Positions 23,544 through 35,719 of a stretch of DNA of 64,000 nt are shown one piece after another. Position numbers and translations under genes: made by a program. Below the pieces are notes generated by a model. That model did no database searches and was not told the DNA's origin. It was given only the letters and a program-made list of their open reading frames with translations. This DNA comes from Seminavis robusta (lineage: Eukaryota > Bacillariophyta > Bacillariophyceae > Naviculales > Naviculaceae). Within the stretch, counting starts at the first letter, position 1; the number at the start of each line of letters is the position of its first letter. The DNA is taken from the NCBI GenBank assembly GCA_903772945.1, contig CAICTM010000007.1:124001-188000 (forward strand). Reading direction: 5' to 3'.

Positions 23544-26500
23544 TTAGCACTCGACGACATTCTTGACGGTGAAGGATTCCCTCCTTCCTCCTGTCACAAT
23601 GGTGATGGTTTCAGGAGCCAGGCTGGAAATCACAGCCTTGGAGGCAGTCGGGGGCGATGATGGCTTGTAGACATCTTCCTCGGGTGTTTCCTGAATGTCC
23701 TCCAAGTTGAAGGGCGTGGAATCGCCAATGCTTCCGCGCTTGCTCATCCTTTCCTTTTCTTCTCCACTCCAGGAGCTCTCAATGGTGTCGTCGGTCAAGG
23801 ATCGTGCGCTGGTCAAGGATCGCATGGATCGGAACGATGCACGTCCCATGGCGACTTCCTTGGTGGTTTGGCACAAAATGGTGACGGATGTCACATTTGC
23901 CTTGAGCAATTCGGCAACTTCCTTGGTGGGCATTCCCTTGGTCTGGACATTGTTGATGGATCGAATGACCATGCCTTCTTCCAACTCGGTGAAGGAAGCA
24001 GGGGACTGGGGAACGACATCCTTGATGATGCAGTTTCCTTGCTTGGTTCCGGCCAACTTGATTCCAATACTGGTTTCGGGTGTCTCCTTGATAATGGCGG
24101 CGGTCAGGTAGGAACCAGCGGGCAAGGAAGGACGCTTGGCCAAGACGGTGATAGTACCTTCGGCTTCGGACAGCAGCTTGGCAGCTTCGCCAGAGGGCAT
24201 CTCGGTGACATCGTTGTTGTTAATGGACAAGACTTCCATACCAACAAGAAGATCCGTGTCGGCGGTGGCAGTTCCTTCGGTGATCTTGGTAACAACGAGT
24301 TGTCCACGCTTGCGAACAAAGGCGAGTCCGACCTTGTTATCCACGGCACCCTTTTCAATCAAAGCAGTGACAAAGGAGATGTTGTTATCGTTTCCGTGCT
24401 TGGTGATGGATCCCGTCTTGGTGGAAGCGACAATGGTAATGTTTCCAACGGGTGCATCACGCAAGAGCTTGGCAATGACGAGTGCATCCATGTTGCGGCA
24501 GTCTTCATTGTCAATGGAAACAAGTTCCATTCCTTTAATTTTGAAAAAAAAGAAGAAAAGAGGGCGTTAGTCTAGCTACATGGAAGCAAGCTTGAAAATT
24601 AAAATCCGTCGTGATTGGCACACTTACCTGGCAACAACTTGGTGGTGGATGCCAAAGTACCATCCTTGATGGAAGAGATGTAGATGCGTCCACTCTTGCT
24701 GCGGATACCAATTCCGAGAGGAGTGTTGGCTTCCGTCTTGGTGATGATTTCCGTGATCAAAAGGTTGCGTGGCAATTCTTGACGCTTGGCAAGGAATACA
24801 AGCTTTCCTTGTCCCTTGATCATGGTTTCGAGCCCGGTCTTGGAGAAAATGTTGGTTTCGACATTGTTAATGGCAAGGATTTCCATACCGGCACGAAGAG
24901 CAGTTCCAAAGAGGAATCCAGCGGCAGCGCCTTCGGTGACGGTAATCTTTCCAGTCTCGCTATCGTATGCCAGAGCTCCTTCGGTGACTTCCGTCTTTTC
25001 GGTAATGTCAATCGAGCCGGTGACCAATTGCGATGTGTTCAATGGCTTTCCCTTGGGTGTGCATGCCAAAATGTTGAGCTTCTCAGTGGCATTAGTGAAC
25101 ATGGCAAGGACCTTGTCGAGGCTCTTGAGAGAAGCGCAGTCGACATTGTTGAGGGACTTGATGAGCATACCAACTTGGAGATCAGTTTCCGAAGCGGGTC
25201 CACCTTCCGTGATTCCACTAACGACGTAGTTATCGCCAATGGCCTTGATCTTGATTCCCTTGGAGGGTGGCTTCTCACCAGGAGCCACAACCGGCACGGG
25301 GATGGATGCCACGACATGAGTTCCAGGAGCCAGATCGGGCTTTTGGGCAATGACGGTCAAAACTCCAGTGGCCTTGACGAGCAAATCGGCGGCATCGGTT
25401 GCCTTTTTCTTGGTCAAGTCGACGTTATTGATGCGAATGACTCGCATGCCCACCTTGAGGTCGGTATCCTTGGCAAGTCCGGACTCCGAGTTCTTGGTAA
25501 TGACGATTTTTCCTCCTTGCATCTTCATGGCAAGTCCAACCTTGGTGCTGTCATGTTTCTTGACCATCAACGCAGTGACCAATCGGGAAGGATCGAGGAG
25601 GGCATTGCCTTCAATCTGTACGAGGAACGTAATGTGTCCTTCGGCGGCTCCCAAAATTTGTGCGGCTTCGGCAGAACTCTTGTGTGTGACGGCATGGTTA
25701 TTGATGGAATGAACAATCATTCCCGGTTCCAATTCGGTGGTACTTCCGAGCGTTCCCGAAGCAATTTTCTTGATGAACAACTTGTTGGCCTTGCTGGCGA
25801 GGACAATTCCCAACTTGGTGTTGATGGTTGGCTTGGTGACGATAACGGTCAAGAACGCTCCGGGAGCGCGACGCGCCGAAAAGCAGTCCTGCGCGAGCAA
25901 GGCGATGTTTTCACCCGGCTTGGCACTGTCCTGAATGAGGGCATTGACTTGTTCGGCCTTGACTTTTGGATTGGTGCAATCAATGTTCTGAACCTTGGAA
26001 ATTTGCATACCAACGCGCAACTCGGATCCAAAGAAAGGACCATCGGGGTCAATGGACTTGATGACAACCATGGGAGCACCGGTGGTGTGGTTGTTTGCCG
26101 TCATGAGTTCCAATCCCGCGAGGTTCTTCTTTTCGGGTGCTTCTGTGGTATCGGCATCAACATTGACTTCTTCGTCCTCTTCTTCTGGGATTTCTACCGT
26201 GGCAGAAATCAAGTTTGTCTTGGGGGCGACTCCAGGGAACTGTGCGATAATTTCGAGCTTGTTTTGGGCTTGTGCGATCAACGTCGAAGCTTGATTCGGG
26301 TTGAGTCCGGCAAATTCGAAATTGTTGACCGATTTGATGTACATGCCGACTTGCAAATCGGAGTTGAACGCCAAGCCAGTAGAACTGATGGAAGAAATCA
26401 TGACTTGTCCAGCCACAGTCTTCATGCCAATTCCAATGCTGGAGGTTGGCGTGGGTTTGTTCAAGACGCACGTAACAACGGTACCAGGCATACGAGCTCC

Positions 26501-26815
26501 TTCTCGCTCCTTGCAGAGAAACGTGACCATCTCGTCGGCATTCAACAACTGTTGCGCACTCACATCACTCAACATACTGCAGTCCACGTTGTTCATGGTC
26601 ATGACCTGCATTCCACGCTTCAAGCCAGCCGTGTGTTCGCCTCTCTCCACGAAAGACACAATCAACTTGCCGCCCAAAGAGCGAAGTGTGATTCCACCGT
26701 CGCTGCCGTACTGCTTGTGGATCGTCGCAGTGATCAGACTCGCGCTGTCGCCCATGGCGGGGGCTGCAGCTGGAACAGATGGAGCTGGTGTAGGAGTTGG
26801 AGTAGATTCGGCCAT
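23544..26815 (-). CDS. Protein with ten PDZ-like repeats
   Basis: There are two exons, 26815-24628 and 24532-23544, with a 95 bp GT-AG intron that joins LLPG to MELVSIDNEDC in phase. The product is 1058 residues. It starts MAESTPTPTPAPSVPAAAP and then holds ten modules of about 95 residues, each centred on a GMxIxSINNVDC-type motif (examples RGMQVMTMNNVDC, VGMYIKSVNNFEF, PGMIVHSINNHAV, EGMVIRSINNVQT) preceded by a GLA/GxxL-type carboxylate-loop region and followed by a helix ending in VTILA or similar. This is the PDZ fold pattern. Neither a membrane span nor a catalytic domain is seen, apart from a low-complexity C-terminus (residues about 940-1058). The likely role is a cytoplasmic scaffold that binds C-terminal peptides, by analogy with multi-PDZ proteins. 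Ten modules in tandem without other domains is unusual for a microalga. Confidence 0.85.
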
Positions 26816-28859
26816 TTTGGATTTGTCTTTATATTTATTTTAGCTGGCTCAGTTTGGATCAACAGAAAAAAGTGGATACTTGTCGAGGCGTCACTGAATC
26901 TCTTCCTTTTGCTTTCTCACTTTCACTCTCTCTCACTCTCACCAATCACTGTAAACTCACTTCAGCCAACAGCCGAACAAGCAAAGATCCTCGAGCAGAA
27001 GATTTCAGCTTCCTCCTTCACTGGCGGAGTTTGGCGAGGCGTCTCACTTTCTTCGCCGGCACGCACTCAAACTTCCAAACCATCACCGATTCACACAAAA
27101 AGCTTACGTTGATTCAGCCTTGGCCATAAATCTATCACCTTCACTCAAGAACTTTAGTAACACTTACCAACGCACGCAAGTCTATCCAGTAACTGTACTT
27201 GATAACTGTTTTGGTTAAGTATCTTCCCGCCCATTCGTTCCAAGATTGGTACTTAGTGGTGCTAAAGTAGGGGTGGGCGTCCACAAGACGCTCCACCGCG
27301 AATCCCATGACTTCTCATAGAGCGGGGTGACACTATTTTTGTCTAGGATCCAACACTGAAACCTCATTTGCTCTGGCGACGGCATCTCATGAATCTTCTG
27401 CTCCGAAACACAGAAGTAAAAAATCCAGCCAGATCTTTGCAACAGGTAAAAGAGCCTTCTCGCCAAATGAAATCACCCAAATGGTGATGTCATGATGATG
27501 TTTCCGTCAAAGATCATTAACAACGGATGACGTTTTGTATCACGAGTTAGCTTCCGAATGGATATCAAGGATGTCACAACGGCATCAGGCTTTCTTTTTT
27601 GGAGAATTGGGGAGCCAATCTTCCATCTTCCAGAGGCCAATTGCAACGGTCGGCAGCACAACAAAGGGCCGAAAACAAAAATGAGGTAACGGTTGGTTTC
27701 AACATCCGACAAAAAGATTCCCACGGGAAGCACCATCCATTTAGCTTTCAACCGGAAACAGCCTCAAGGTTTCAGCAAGACGCCATCTGTCAATCAACGT
27801 TGGAACGATGGAACCTCACGATGGTTGATTTATTTACATATGATTGGGCTGAGAAAGAAATTGCAATACACCCACGTGTTACCAACACATCCACTGGTGT
27901 CAGAATAGATCTAATATCCATTTGTTTGATGATAGCAAAAGAAGCAAATCGAACCGAACTCACTCAGGCAGGCAGAATGATTGGTGGTAGTTGGCGAGGT
28001 ATCTTTTTGGGTATCAGATTCTTTGGATGTTTCAGGAACCCCTTCCATTGGCTTGTCTTGAAACGTGCTGTAGGGTAGGCTGCAGTGGGCTACCCTTCTT
28101 CACACTCTGGTTCTTATTAAAAGATTGTTCGTACGGGTACGGGCACAGTAGCATGCGGGTGGTGATATTATGGTGCAGTTTCTTTGTGCGCCCCAAATGC
28201 AGCGGGCAGCATCGTCTTCAATCTCAAGGCGTTTCTTCAATCGGAATCATAACTAATGTGATCACTTGGAAGATGAAAGTGGTCCTCCAGACAAACGCTG
28301 GAGATTTTATCAATCACCATGACATGGCTGCTAGCTACTACTATTAATAGTGCCGGACGATAGGTGCCCCTGAGGTGTGGAGTGTGGAGTGGAGTGGGCT
28401 TTGCAACGAGCTCAAGGATCGTTGGATCTTTTTCAGTCCCGAAACGAAAAGATCCAAGATTTCGGTCACACATTCTCTACCGCTCACATCTCCTGGACCG
28501 AATTATTCAATCGGCTCAATTCGAAAGCTCAGGCACAACTCGAACAGCTTTCGGGCTAGCAGCGGGCACGTTACTTGCCACAAGCTTTGGATGAGGATGA
28601 TACCGGTACCGGTATGGAGCGCCATCCAAGAATGTTAAAACAGCCAACCTCGTTGGATCCTTCGTTTGCGGTCCCACTATAAATAGGGCTTGGGAAGGGC
28701 CGAAATGATCCATTTCGCAAAATTTTGTTGAGTTGTAATCAAACGTGGGAGGATAAAATGGATGTTTTCTGTAAATTTGTAGTCTAGAGCAATTTGTATA
28801 CCAGGACAACGATATGCATTGCAAGAGAGAGTTTACAAAGCAGTTTGATTTTTTGTTTG
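26816..28859. other. Gap with no gene seen
   Basis: The left end holds the presumed promoter of the PDZ gene, with CTCTCA-rich tracts at 26910-26945. Palindromes accggtaccggt occur near 28602. Short frames here show no protein features. Confidence 0.5.
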
Positions 28860-30554
28860 CTAGTCGTCATCATATGATCGAATCAAACTGCGAAAGTTAT
28901 TCCTCGCGTAGCACGGATTGAGGAGACTGCAGTAATGACCACAGAACATGCAACACATGGTACAGGGCAAGCAACCAAAGAGGCACCCAACCACACACTT
29001 TTTCAGTATTCCGACTTTTTCGCACAGAATTGTCTCGATTTCTTGTGGAAAGTCATCCCCAAGTGTAGCACACACAATGAGAAACAGTTCGGACGGACGT
29101 AGAATATTGGGATCAGCCCCCGCGTCCAACAGCACTCGAGTGGTTTCGTATTGCTCCCGTCGAATAGCCATACACAAGGTACTTCCAAGAAGCATCTCTG
29201 GTTTCATGGGCTTGTTTGGGTTCCATCCAATGTCCACGAGTGCCTTGGTGCATTGTGCCGATTCCAGGTCCGCCTCGTTCCGTTTGTTGAAGAGAATGAC
29301 GGCCACCTGTAGATCGTGGAGCGTATCGATTACGACCTGCCTCGAAAACCTGGAGCAGGCAAGCTCCAACGTCCTTGTTAGAATTGTCGGATCACACGTT
29401 TTGCAAGAACCTTGCAATGCGACGGATAGAAATTTTTCGCGGAGTGTCTGATTGACTTGATTTGCGTTGGATCCGACCCACATTCTAATTCTCTCTTGGT
29501 CTACCGGTTGTGTGGCCTGCGCATCCAGTATATTGACTTGCATTCCTCGCAATGCCACTTCGACTGGGAAGGAACCAGGCTTGCAGATTCTTGTTCCCTC
29601 GTCGTCCGGAAAATTCCTAGGATCGGGATGATCCGTCGTCCTGAAACCGAGGCGATCCCCACCCGAAAAGGATAAAAGATGAGTTTCGGAGAGAATCCCA
29701 GCACATCGTAAATTACTCCTATTGTTTCCTGATCTGTACGATCCCTCTGGAATGATGGTGGCAATGTCGAGTCTGTGACGTTTCCTCTTGTGTGTCGTTT
29801 TGGCTATTGACACGAATGCTTCAAAGATACACCAGGATCTCTGGAGTGGTGTTGCCTTTATTTCATCTAATAGCATGACTGTGCCAAGACAGTGTTCACT
29901 TGAGATGACTCTGGCAAAGGGAGTCTGCATATACGTTGGCGTATCTATTCCTTCTTGGTCTAAACTATGCTGTCGATTGGAAAAGGCACATATCCAAACG
30001 GAATAAGTGCGATTGCGACGGCATTTCCACCTCTCTGTGCGAGCATCCCATATGGAAAAGGAAGCGTGTCGGTGCAGCTTGAGCATACGAATGGTATCCA
30101 CCAGGGAAGTTCCCCAGTAATGGCTGACCATGAAGATGGGGGGTTTTGTTACTCTTTCTGTGGAGACAAGCTCTGCAAAGGAACATTGCTCTTTCTCCGT
30201 CAGAGGTTTTACAAAGTGTTCATCTATGTGATACAGATTGATGGAATCTAGATTCACTGTTTCTCCACTGAATCTGTCAGTAATTTCATAGCCAGCATCC
30301 AAAACTTGTCGGATCAGGTCCAGCAATTCTTCCAACTTTTCAAGAGTGATACCCCTCAAGGCTGTGTCTTCCACCAGGCATCCTGCTTTCTTATACTGAT
30401 CAGGAATTGGAACTAAATCTGACCATGGCACCATCATGATGTTCCCTCCCCACCAATGATAAGGGGGTGGACTGAACTGAAATCTATACTCAAGTCGAGG
30501 AAAAGAGACTGAATGTTCCTTGTCGTGGTGTATGAATACCGGTAGGTCAAGCAT
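28860..30554 (-). CDS. Ankyrin-containing algal protein of unknown function
   Basis: This is an unspliced frame of 564 residues with ATG at 30554. The central part carries PPIFMVSHYWGTSLVDTI (about 138-156), VWICAFSNRQHS (186-197) and QRSWCIFEAF (238-247). To my knowledge this set of motifs (VSHxWG, W-CAFxNxQ, WCxFE) recurs in uncharacterised proteins of diatoms, dinoflagellates and other algae, often beside ankyrin repeats. One or two ankyrin-type hairpins follow (LLGSTLCMAIRREQYETTR, then VLLDAGADPN) near 460-505. The last 40 residues contain a cysteine-rich hydrophobic stretch (CVVGCLFGCLPCTMCCMFC) that could be palmitoylated or sit at a membrane. No catalytic function can be assigned. An upstream exon cannot be excluded. 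Confidence 0.75.
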   Translation of the reverse strand: MLDLPVFIHHDKEHSVSFPRLEYRFQFSPPPYHWWGGNIMMVPWSDLVPIPDQYKKAGCLVEDTALRGITLEKLEELLDLIRQVLDAGYEITDRFSGETVNLDSINLYHIDEHFVKPLTEKEQCSFAELVSTERVTKPPIFMVSHYWGTSLVDTIRMLKLHRHASFSIWDARTERWKCRRNRTYSVWICAFSNRQHSLDQEGIDTPTYMQTPFARVISSEHCLGTVMLLDEIKATPLQRSWCIFEAFVSIAKTTHKRKRHRLDIATIIPEGSYRSGNNRSNLRCAGILSETHLLSFSGGDRLGFRTTDHPDPRNFPDDEGTRICKPGSFPVEVALRGMQVNILDAQATQPVDQERIRMWVGSNANQVNQTLREKFLSVALQGSCKTCDPTILTRTLELACSRFSRQVVIDTLHDLQVAVILFNKRNEADLESAQCTKALVDIGWNPNKPMKPEMLLGSTLCMAIRREQYETTRVLLDAGADPNILRPSELFLIVCATLGDDFPQEIETILCEKVGILKKCVVGCLFGCLPCTMCCMFCGHYCSLLNPCYARNNFRSLIRSYDDD

Positions 30555-30953
30555 GGATGGTATCTTGGGCTGAAAAAGGCTTCCAACATCAGAATCTAAT
30601 CAGAATCCAGATTGATGACGTCATCAAGGCAAATACATGAGAAAGGCTTCTACGAAAAGTGTTGTTTTAATACGTCAGAAGCAGAAAGGCACGATTAGTT
30701 AATTAGAGCGTTATTACTGAGAGCAAACTTACTAATACTTGAAGGACTCGTTCTTCAGAAGCGACAGGTTGCGTTACTTAGAGCTCAGCGGCAAGAAAGA
30801 AAGCACCCCTGCGAATAGATGACCGCGTAATTCATCCATGCTCCCACCAACGACAACCAAGGGTGGGACCGCAAAACAAAACAGCGTCCGCATTGATCCA
30901 ACCACAAGACAACACCAACAGCGAGCTACCCAACTAATAACACTGTCGTTACT
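30555..30953. other. Divergent promoter region
   Basis: This is 399 bp between the start of the ankyrin protein gene (minus) and the start of an LRR gene (plus), and presumably holds both promoters. The last bases before the plus-strand ATG are repeated before the ATG of the relic at 34363. Confidence 0.55.
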
Positions 30954-33673
30954 ATGAACTCCCAAGATAACAATGATCCCGCCTCTGGAATTGGCTCTGG
31001 CACAGGTGCTAACAGTAATCAGCAGATAGATGATGATTCCGTCGTGAGCCCGCCCAGTGTGATTGATATCCCCAGACCTGCAGACATGAGCTGTGCTTCT
31101 TCTGTGACGACTCACTTTCAAGATGCTGCGCTGTTTGTCCCTCACATGTATCCGTCAGTACAGAGTCTACATGATACCCAGGACGTTGAAGATCCTACCT
31201 TTCAGCCAGTAGCGCAGCAGCCAAGACGACCGCCAACAAAGACAATTACAACAACCGACACACCCGAAATTTTACCCCCACTCCCTGAAGAATTATCCCA
31301 AGGCCCTGCCAATACATGTAGCAATAGCAGATCTTCCAGCAGCCAAAAAATCAATGAACATCGAATCCTTAAGGAACAAGAGCTCTTGCCCATCATTCCT
31401 TCGATGGCTAGCTTGGAGTCGAGAATCAACCAGAAGACCCAGGTGTACTCGGTTCGACACATATCAGTGCGAGACACTGGGGTGGATCCAAACCTCCAAA
31501 AGGGACACAGTGAGGATGAAGTGACCAGGAAAATTATGGCGCAAGGTGACCACATACCTACAATTAATAGTCTGGGCCAAAACAAGGAACCAGCAGTCGG
31601 TAGCACAGACAACAGCAAAGCAGCCATTTCTAATGAGGTCGATGCTACCACCTCGCCATCACCAACGAACATGCCATCCCTTACTCGTTCAGGAAGAGTT
31701 GTGGTGCTTGAGAGTATACCAGGAGCGCATGCTGTCCGATCATCCCAAACCAGTGAGCAAACACATCAGCCAAGCTGTTCTAGTAGTGTGAACACTGATT
31801 CTGATGTTCTTGCTGATGAAGATGATGAAGCGGAAGCGGATATCCAACCACCACCATCCGAGTCATTGGCAGAAGCAAGACCTGTTGCTGATACGGAGGA
31901 AGACCTACCCGTTGCCACAGCCGATGATGGCCATAGGAAGGCCCGGCAGCAAAGTAACTGGCCTGTCTATGCCATGGAAGGCCTGTGCATCCTTTTGGTT
32001 GTTGCAGGTATTCTTATGGGGGCTGTCTGTGGAACAGGACAGTGCAGCCAGAAGGTCTATGCGGATGGCAGCAGTACCATCGCACCCACCACAACAAGAG
32101 ATGCTGTCACAGCACCCGGAATTGAGACTGTCTTAACTCTCATTTTGGGCAGGGATTATTTCGAACGTGTTGAAAAAACTGGAGACGTTTTGGATGTTGA
32201 CCGTGCTGAGTTCTTGCTGGGAACTAGACTGAAGGCGTTTGACTGGATTGTCAATCAGGATCCAATGCAGTTGGAATATGATTCTCCCAATTTGGTACAA
32301 AGATTCCTTTTGGTTCTCTTTTACTACCAAACCACCAGGCATCAACCATGGCATGAGTGCAACCCACCTCCAGCTACCCAAGGGAGTGCAACCTCTGGTC
32401 TCTGTTATAAACCTCATTATCTCTCTGGTGAGACATCAAACAACATATGGGGGGACTGGTGGCTCTCTGCAAGTCATGAATGCCAGTGGGCTGGAATCAC
32501 TTGTGGAACTTCCAAACACGAGGAAAAGAGAATCATCGAGGTAACACTGTGTAAGCATGTTTGCTTGGACTTGCCTGACTTTGGAATGTGCTACTACTTG
32601 ATTGAATTCCTAACACTTTGGATGCGTTGGATCGATCTTCAGCTACAAACCAACTCAATGGCCCACTGCCATGGGAAATCTTGCAATTGGCACAACTGAA
32701 GCATTTAGAGCTGAGTTACAATGTGCTGACAGGAACGCTTTCCCCAAGGTTGTTCTTGAGTGAATATGCCTTGACAATGGAGCATCTCGACTTGATTGGA
32801 AACAGATTGACTGGAACAATCCCGGGAGAATGGTTTGTGGATCTTCACGAAGGAAACGGTAAACTTGAGCTACTTCTGATTGCAGAGAACAGGTTGACCG
32901 GGACAATTCCTTCCGAAGTGGGTTTGTTCCCTTTGAGGGTGTTGGTTGCAGGAAGAAATGCGTTGATTGGGTCACTTCCAATGGACCTATTCTACCAGAG
33001 TTCATTGGCGATACTTCACGTGGAAGACAATCAGGTAAGCTATCCTCATTTTATATTGTTCATGCACATGCTGATCATGCCAAAAATTGACATTTTCTGC
33101 TTGTTGTGGTGCTAAACTCCAAAGATCACGGGAACCATACCCACTGAAATTGGCCTACTTGCAAGCTTGACCCAGATTAATCTTTCTGGCAATAGCATTT
33201 CCGGGTCCTTGCCCTCGGAGATTGGATTGGCAAAAGGGCTCACTCGTATCCATCTGAATGCTACAAACATGGAAGGAACGCTCCCCGAAGAGCTCTACAG
33301 TGAACTCAATAATCTACGACGGTTGGACTTGAATGGATGCAACTTCTCTGGGACAATCAGCTCATCACTTGGTCTTTTGACAAAACTGCATTGGATTCAG
33401 CTTGCTAACAACGACTTCCATGGCACCATTCCGAATGAAATCGAGACATTGACCGGCCTGAGGCAACTTCTAGTGAACGGGAATAAGCTGTCTGGAACTG
33501 TTCCGGTATCTGTCTGCCAAAACTTTGCATATCTTGAAAAAAACAAGCATTCCGAAGTTTTGTTGGTGGCAGACTGTTTACCCAATACAGAAACTGGAGT
33601 CCCTGCCATTGGTTGTGCTGATGATTGCTGCACAAGTTGTTGTGACGTGAATGGGGTTTGCCTTGCCAACTGA
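30954..33673 (+). CDS. LRR membrane protein, N-terminal span, intact
   Basis: The exons are 30954-32550, 32643-33034 and 33125-33673 with GT-AG introns of 92 and 90 bp. The lengths 1597, 392 and 549 join to 846 codons (845 residues). The start MNSQDNNDPASG is followed by the same N-terminal motifs as the gene at 12128 (PPSVIDIP, ASSVTTHFQDAALFVPHMYP, SLESRINQKTQVYSVR). One span lies near 335-360 (GLCILLVVAGILMGAVCG). Then come the membrane-proximal domain (LVQRFLLVLFYYQTT), the cap WLSASHECQWAGITC, about 11 LRRs and the tail CCTSCCDVNGVCLAN. The second intron falls inside an LRR, between EDNQ and ITGTIP. A surface recognition role is inferred; there is no intracellular enzyme domain, so signalling would need a partner or the N-terminal tail. 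Confidence 0.88.
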
Positions 33674-34362
33674 ATGATATGCCTACTGTCTTGTTCAGAG
33701 CTCTGAGGAGCTTCTCTGGAGATAGTCCCATCTTTTGGGGACTGTCTTCTTTTGCCAGCAACAAGCTTCTAGCTTCTAGCTTCTAGCTGGCTACTGGTAG
33801 TGGGATCGACGCAATTGGTAGTACCGGTACTTGCCTGCTTCGCTGTGGCTGTAGCTAGTATTGCTGCCGTGAGGTCGCTGCCTTGAACGGTAGAGGGTGG
33901 AGGGGTCTGGTCGTTTTGACGTCATACTTCAAAACACGTTCATTGCGACTTCAGAAAGTAGGAATTGCGTCAGAGAAAAGACTGCAAGATAAATCAATTA
34001 ATTAGACTAGGGACGACCAAAGACTATAAGGCAAGTTTCGTTCCTTTCGATACAGCGAACAGGCGGCTTTACTATAGCTGGTTCAGTAAAGTAGCCAGGT
34101 TGAGACAGTTCGCAGCTGTTCCTTCTTCTGACCCCCAATACCGAAGACCAAAGACCAAGCACCATTGCAACAGCAACAGCAACAGCAACAGCACTTCTTG
34201 CCGTTGTTTCACAAAACGCTCCACCACCCCCAAGAGCCAAGAGCAATACCACTACTACAGGTAGTACTCTAGCTAGTATAACAACCAGATACCCCCTTGG
34301 GAGACAACAACACATACACCAAGCTACCAGCTAGCTAGAACCTAACCAACACTGTCGTTACT
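33674..34362. other. Intergenic region between two LRR genes
   Basis: A CAACAG microsatellite lies at about 34165-34193. No gene was seen. Confidence 0.5.
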
Positions 34363-35719
34363 ATGAACTCCCAAGGTAACAATCGCCCGCTTCTGGAATT
34401 GGCTCTGGCACAGGTGGGCGAATAGACGAGGCTCCAGTCGTGGACCCACCCAGTGTGATCGATATCCCCAGACCTGCAGACATGAGCTGCGCCTCGTCAG
34501 TGACGACTCACTTTCAAGATGCTGCGCTGTTTGTCCCTCACATTTACCCGTCAGTACAGAGTCTACGTGACTTTGACGATAACCTAGACGATGCTACCTT
34601 TCAGCCAATTAATCAGCCGTTGAGGGGGCCAACAGGGATGCCTTCAATTTTACCGCCGCGTCTGGAAGAATTATCACAAGACCCTGCTGATACATGTAGC
34701 AAGAGCAGCACACCAAGCAGCCAAAAAATCGATCAAATCGAATCCTCAAGTAACAAGAAAAACTTACGATACAAGATCTCTCCCCTGAGACTCCATCCAT
34801 GGCTACCTTGGAATCACGAATCAACCAGAAGACCCAGGCTTACTCGGTTCAACAGATTTCCTTTGACAATGAGGGAGGTGTAAACATTTGTGTTGACCCT
34901 TTCATCCAAAAATTACGCACCGAGGGCGGCCCAAATTTAGAGGAGGCAACCAAAAACAGGAAGCACATGAGCCAACGAAGCCATTTCCCATTCTATCTTA
35001 TGGGGGGCATTTGCTTCCTCTTGGTTGTGGTGGCTATCATTGTGGGGGCTATTTGTAGCACAGGACACTGCAACCAAAAAGTCTATGTGGACGCCAGTAG
35101 TATACATACCATCGCACCTACCACAACCAGAGATGCTGTCGAAGCACCAAAGATCGACATTGTTCTCACCAGCATCCTTGGCAAAAACTACTTTCAACGG
35201 GTTGCAGAAAATGGAGAAGGTTATGATAGTGACCTTGCCGACTTCTTGCTGGAAACAAGGCAACGGGCATTCAACTGGATCGTCAACCAGGATCCCATGC
35301 AGTTGGAGTATGATTCTCCCAATTTGGCAGAGGTTCCTCTTGGTTCTCATCTACTATCAGACTACTAGGCATCAACCTTGGAAAGACTGCAACCCAGCAG
35401 CAACAAACCGAAGAAGCACTTCGTCCAGTTTCTGCAACCACCCACATCCTATTACTGGTGAAACCACATCACAATTCTGGGGTGATCACTGGCTCTCTGC
35501 AAGTCACGAATGCCAGTGGGCTGGTATAACGTGTGAAGAAAAGAAGCAGACACATGAAATTCTGCTTGGTAAGTAAATGGCAGAATTTGTGCGTATTGCT
35601 GGATTCATGCTCATGTTCTTGTCTTGTCTTGGTTGTTTCTCTAGTATGGAATCAGCTCAATGGCTGCTGACTGCTGCACCAGTTGTTGTGATGACACTGG
35701 CTTTTGCCTTTCCAATTGA
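34363..35719 (+). pseudogene. LRR-family relic lacking all LRRs
   Basis: The ATG at 34363 and the bases before it match the gene at 30954. The frame is lost after about ten codons (one base missing near 34389) and again near 34780 and 35332, but family motifs are easy to follow: PPSVIDIPRPADMSCASSV, SLESRINQKTQ-like, the span MGGICFLLVVVAIIVGAICS, LETRQRAFNWIVNQDPMQLE, QRFLLVLIYYQTT and WLSASHECQWAGITC. Intron 1 is preserved at 35569-35644. The second exon then starts like the paralogues (NQLNG) but jumps after about 20 bases directly to the C-terminal tail (CCTSCCDDTGFCLSN). All LRRs and intron 2 are therefore gone. The tail is out of phase with the splice, so no intact product is expected. 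Confidence 0.85.

Noticed and set aside
24611-27112. Plus-strand open frame of 833 codons opposite the PDZ-repeat gene
   Set aside because: It lies antisense to a well-supported coding region, its product has no domain, and long antisense frames arise from the codon bias of the real gene.
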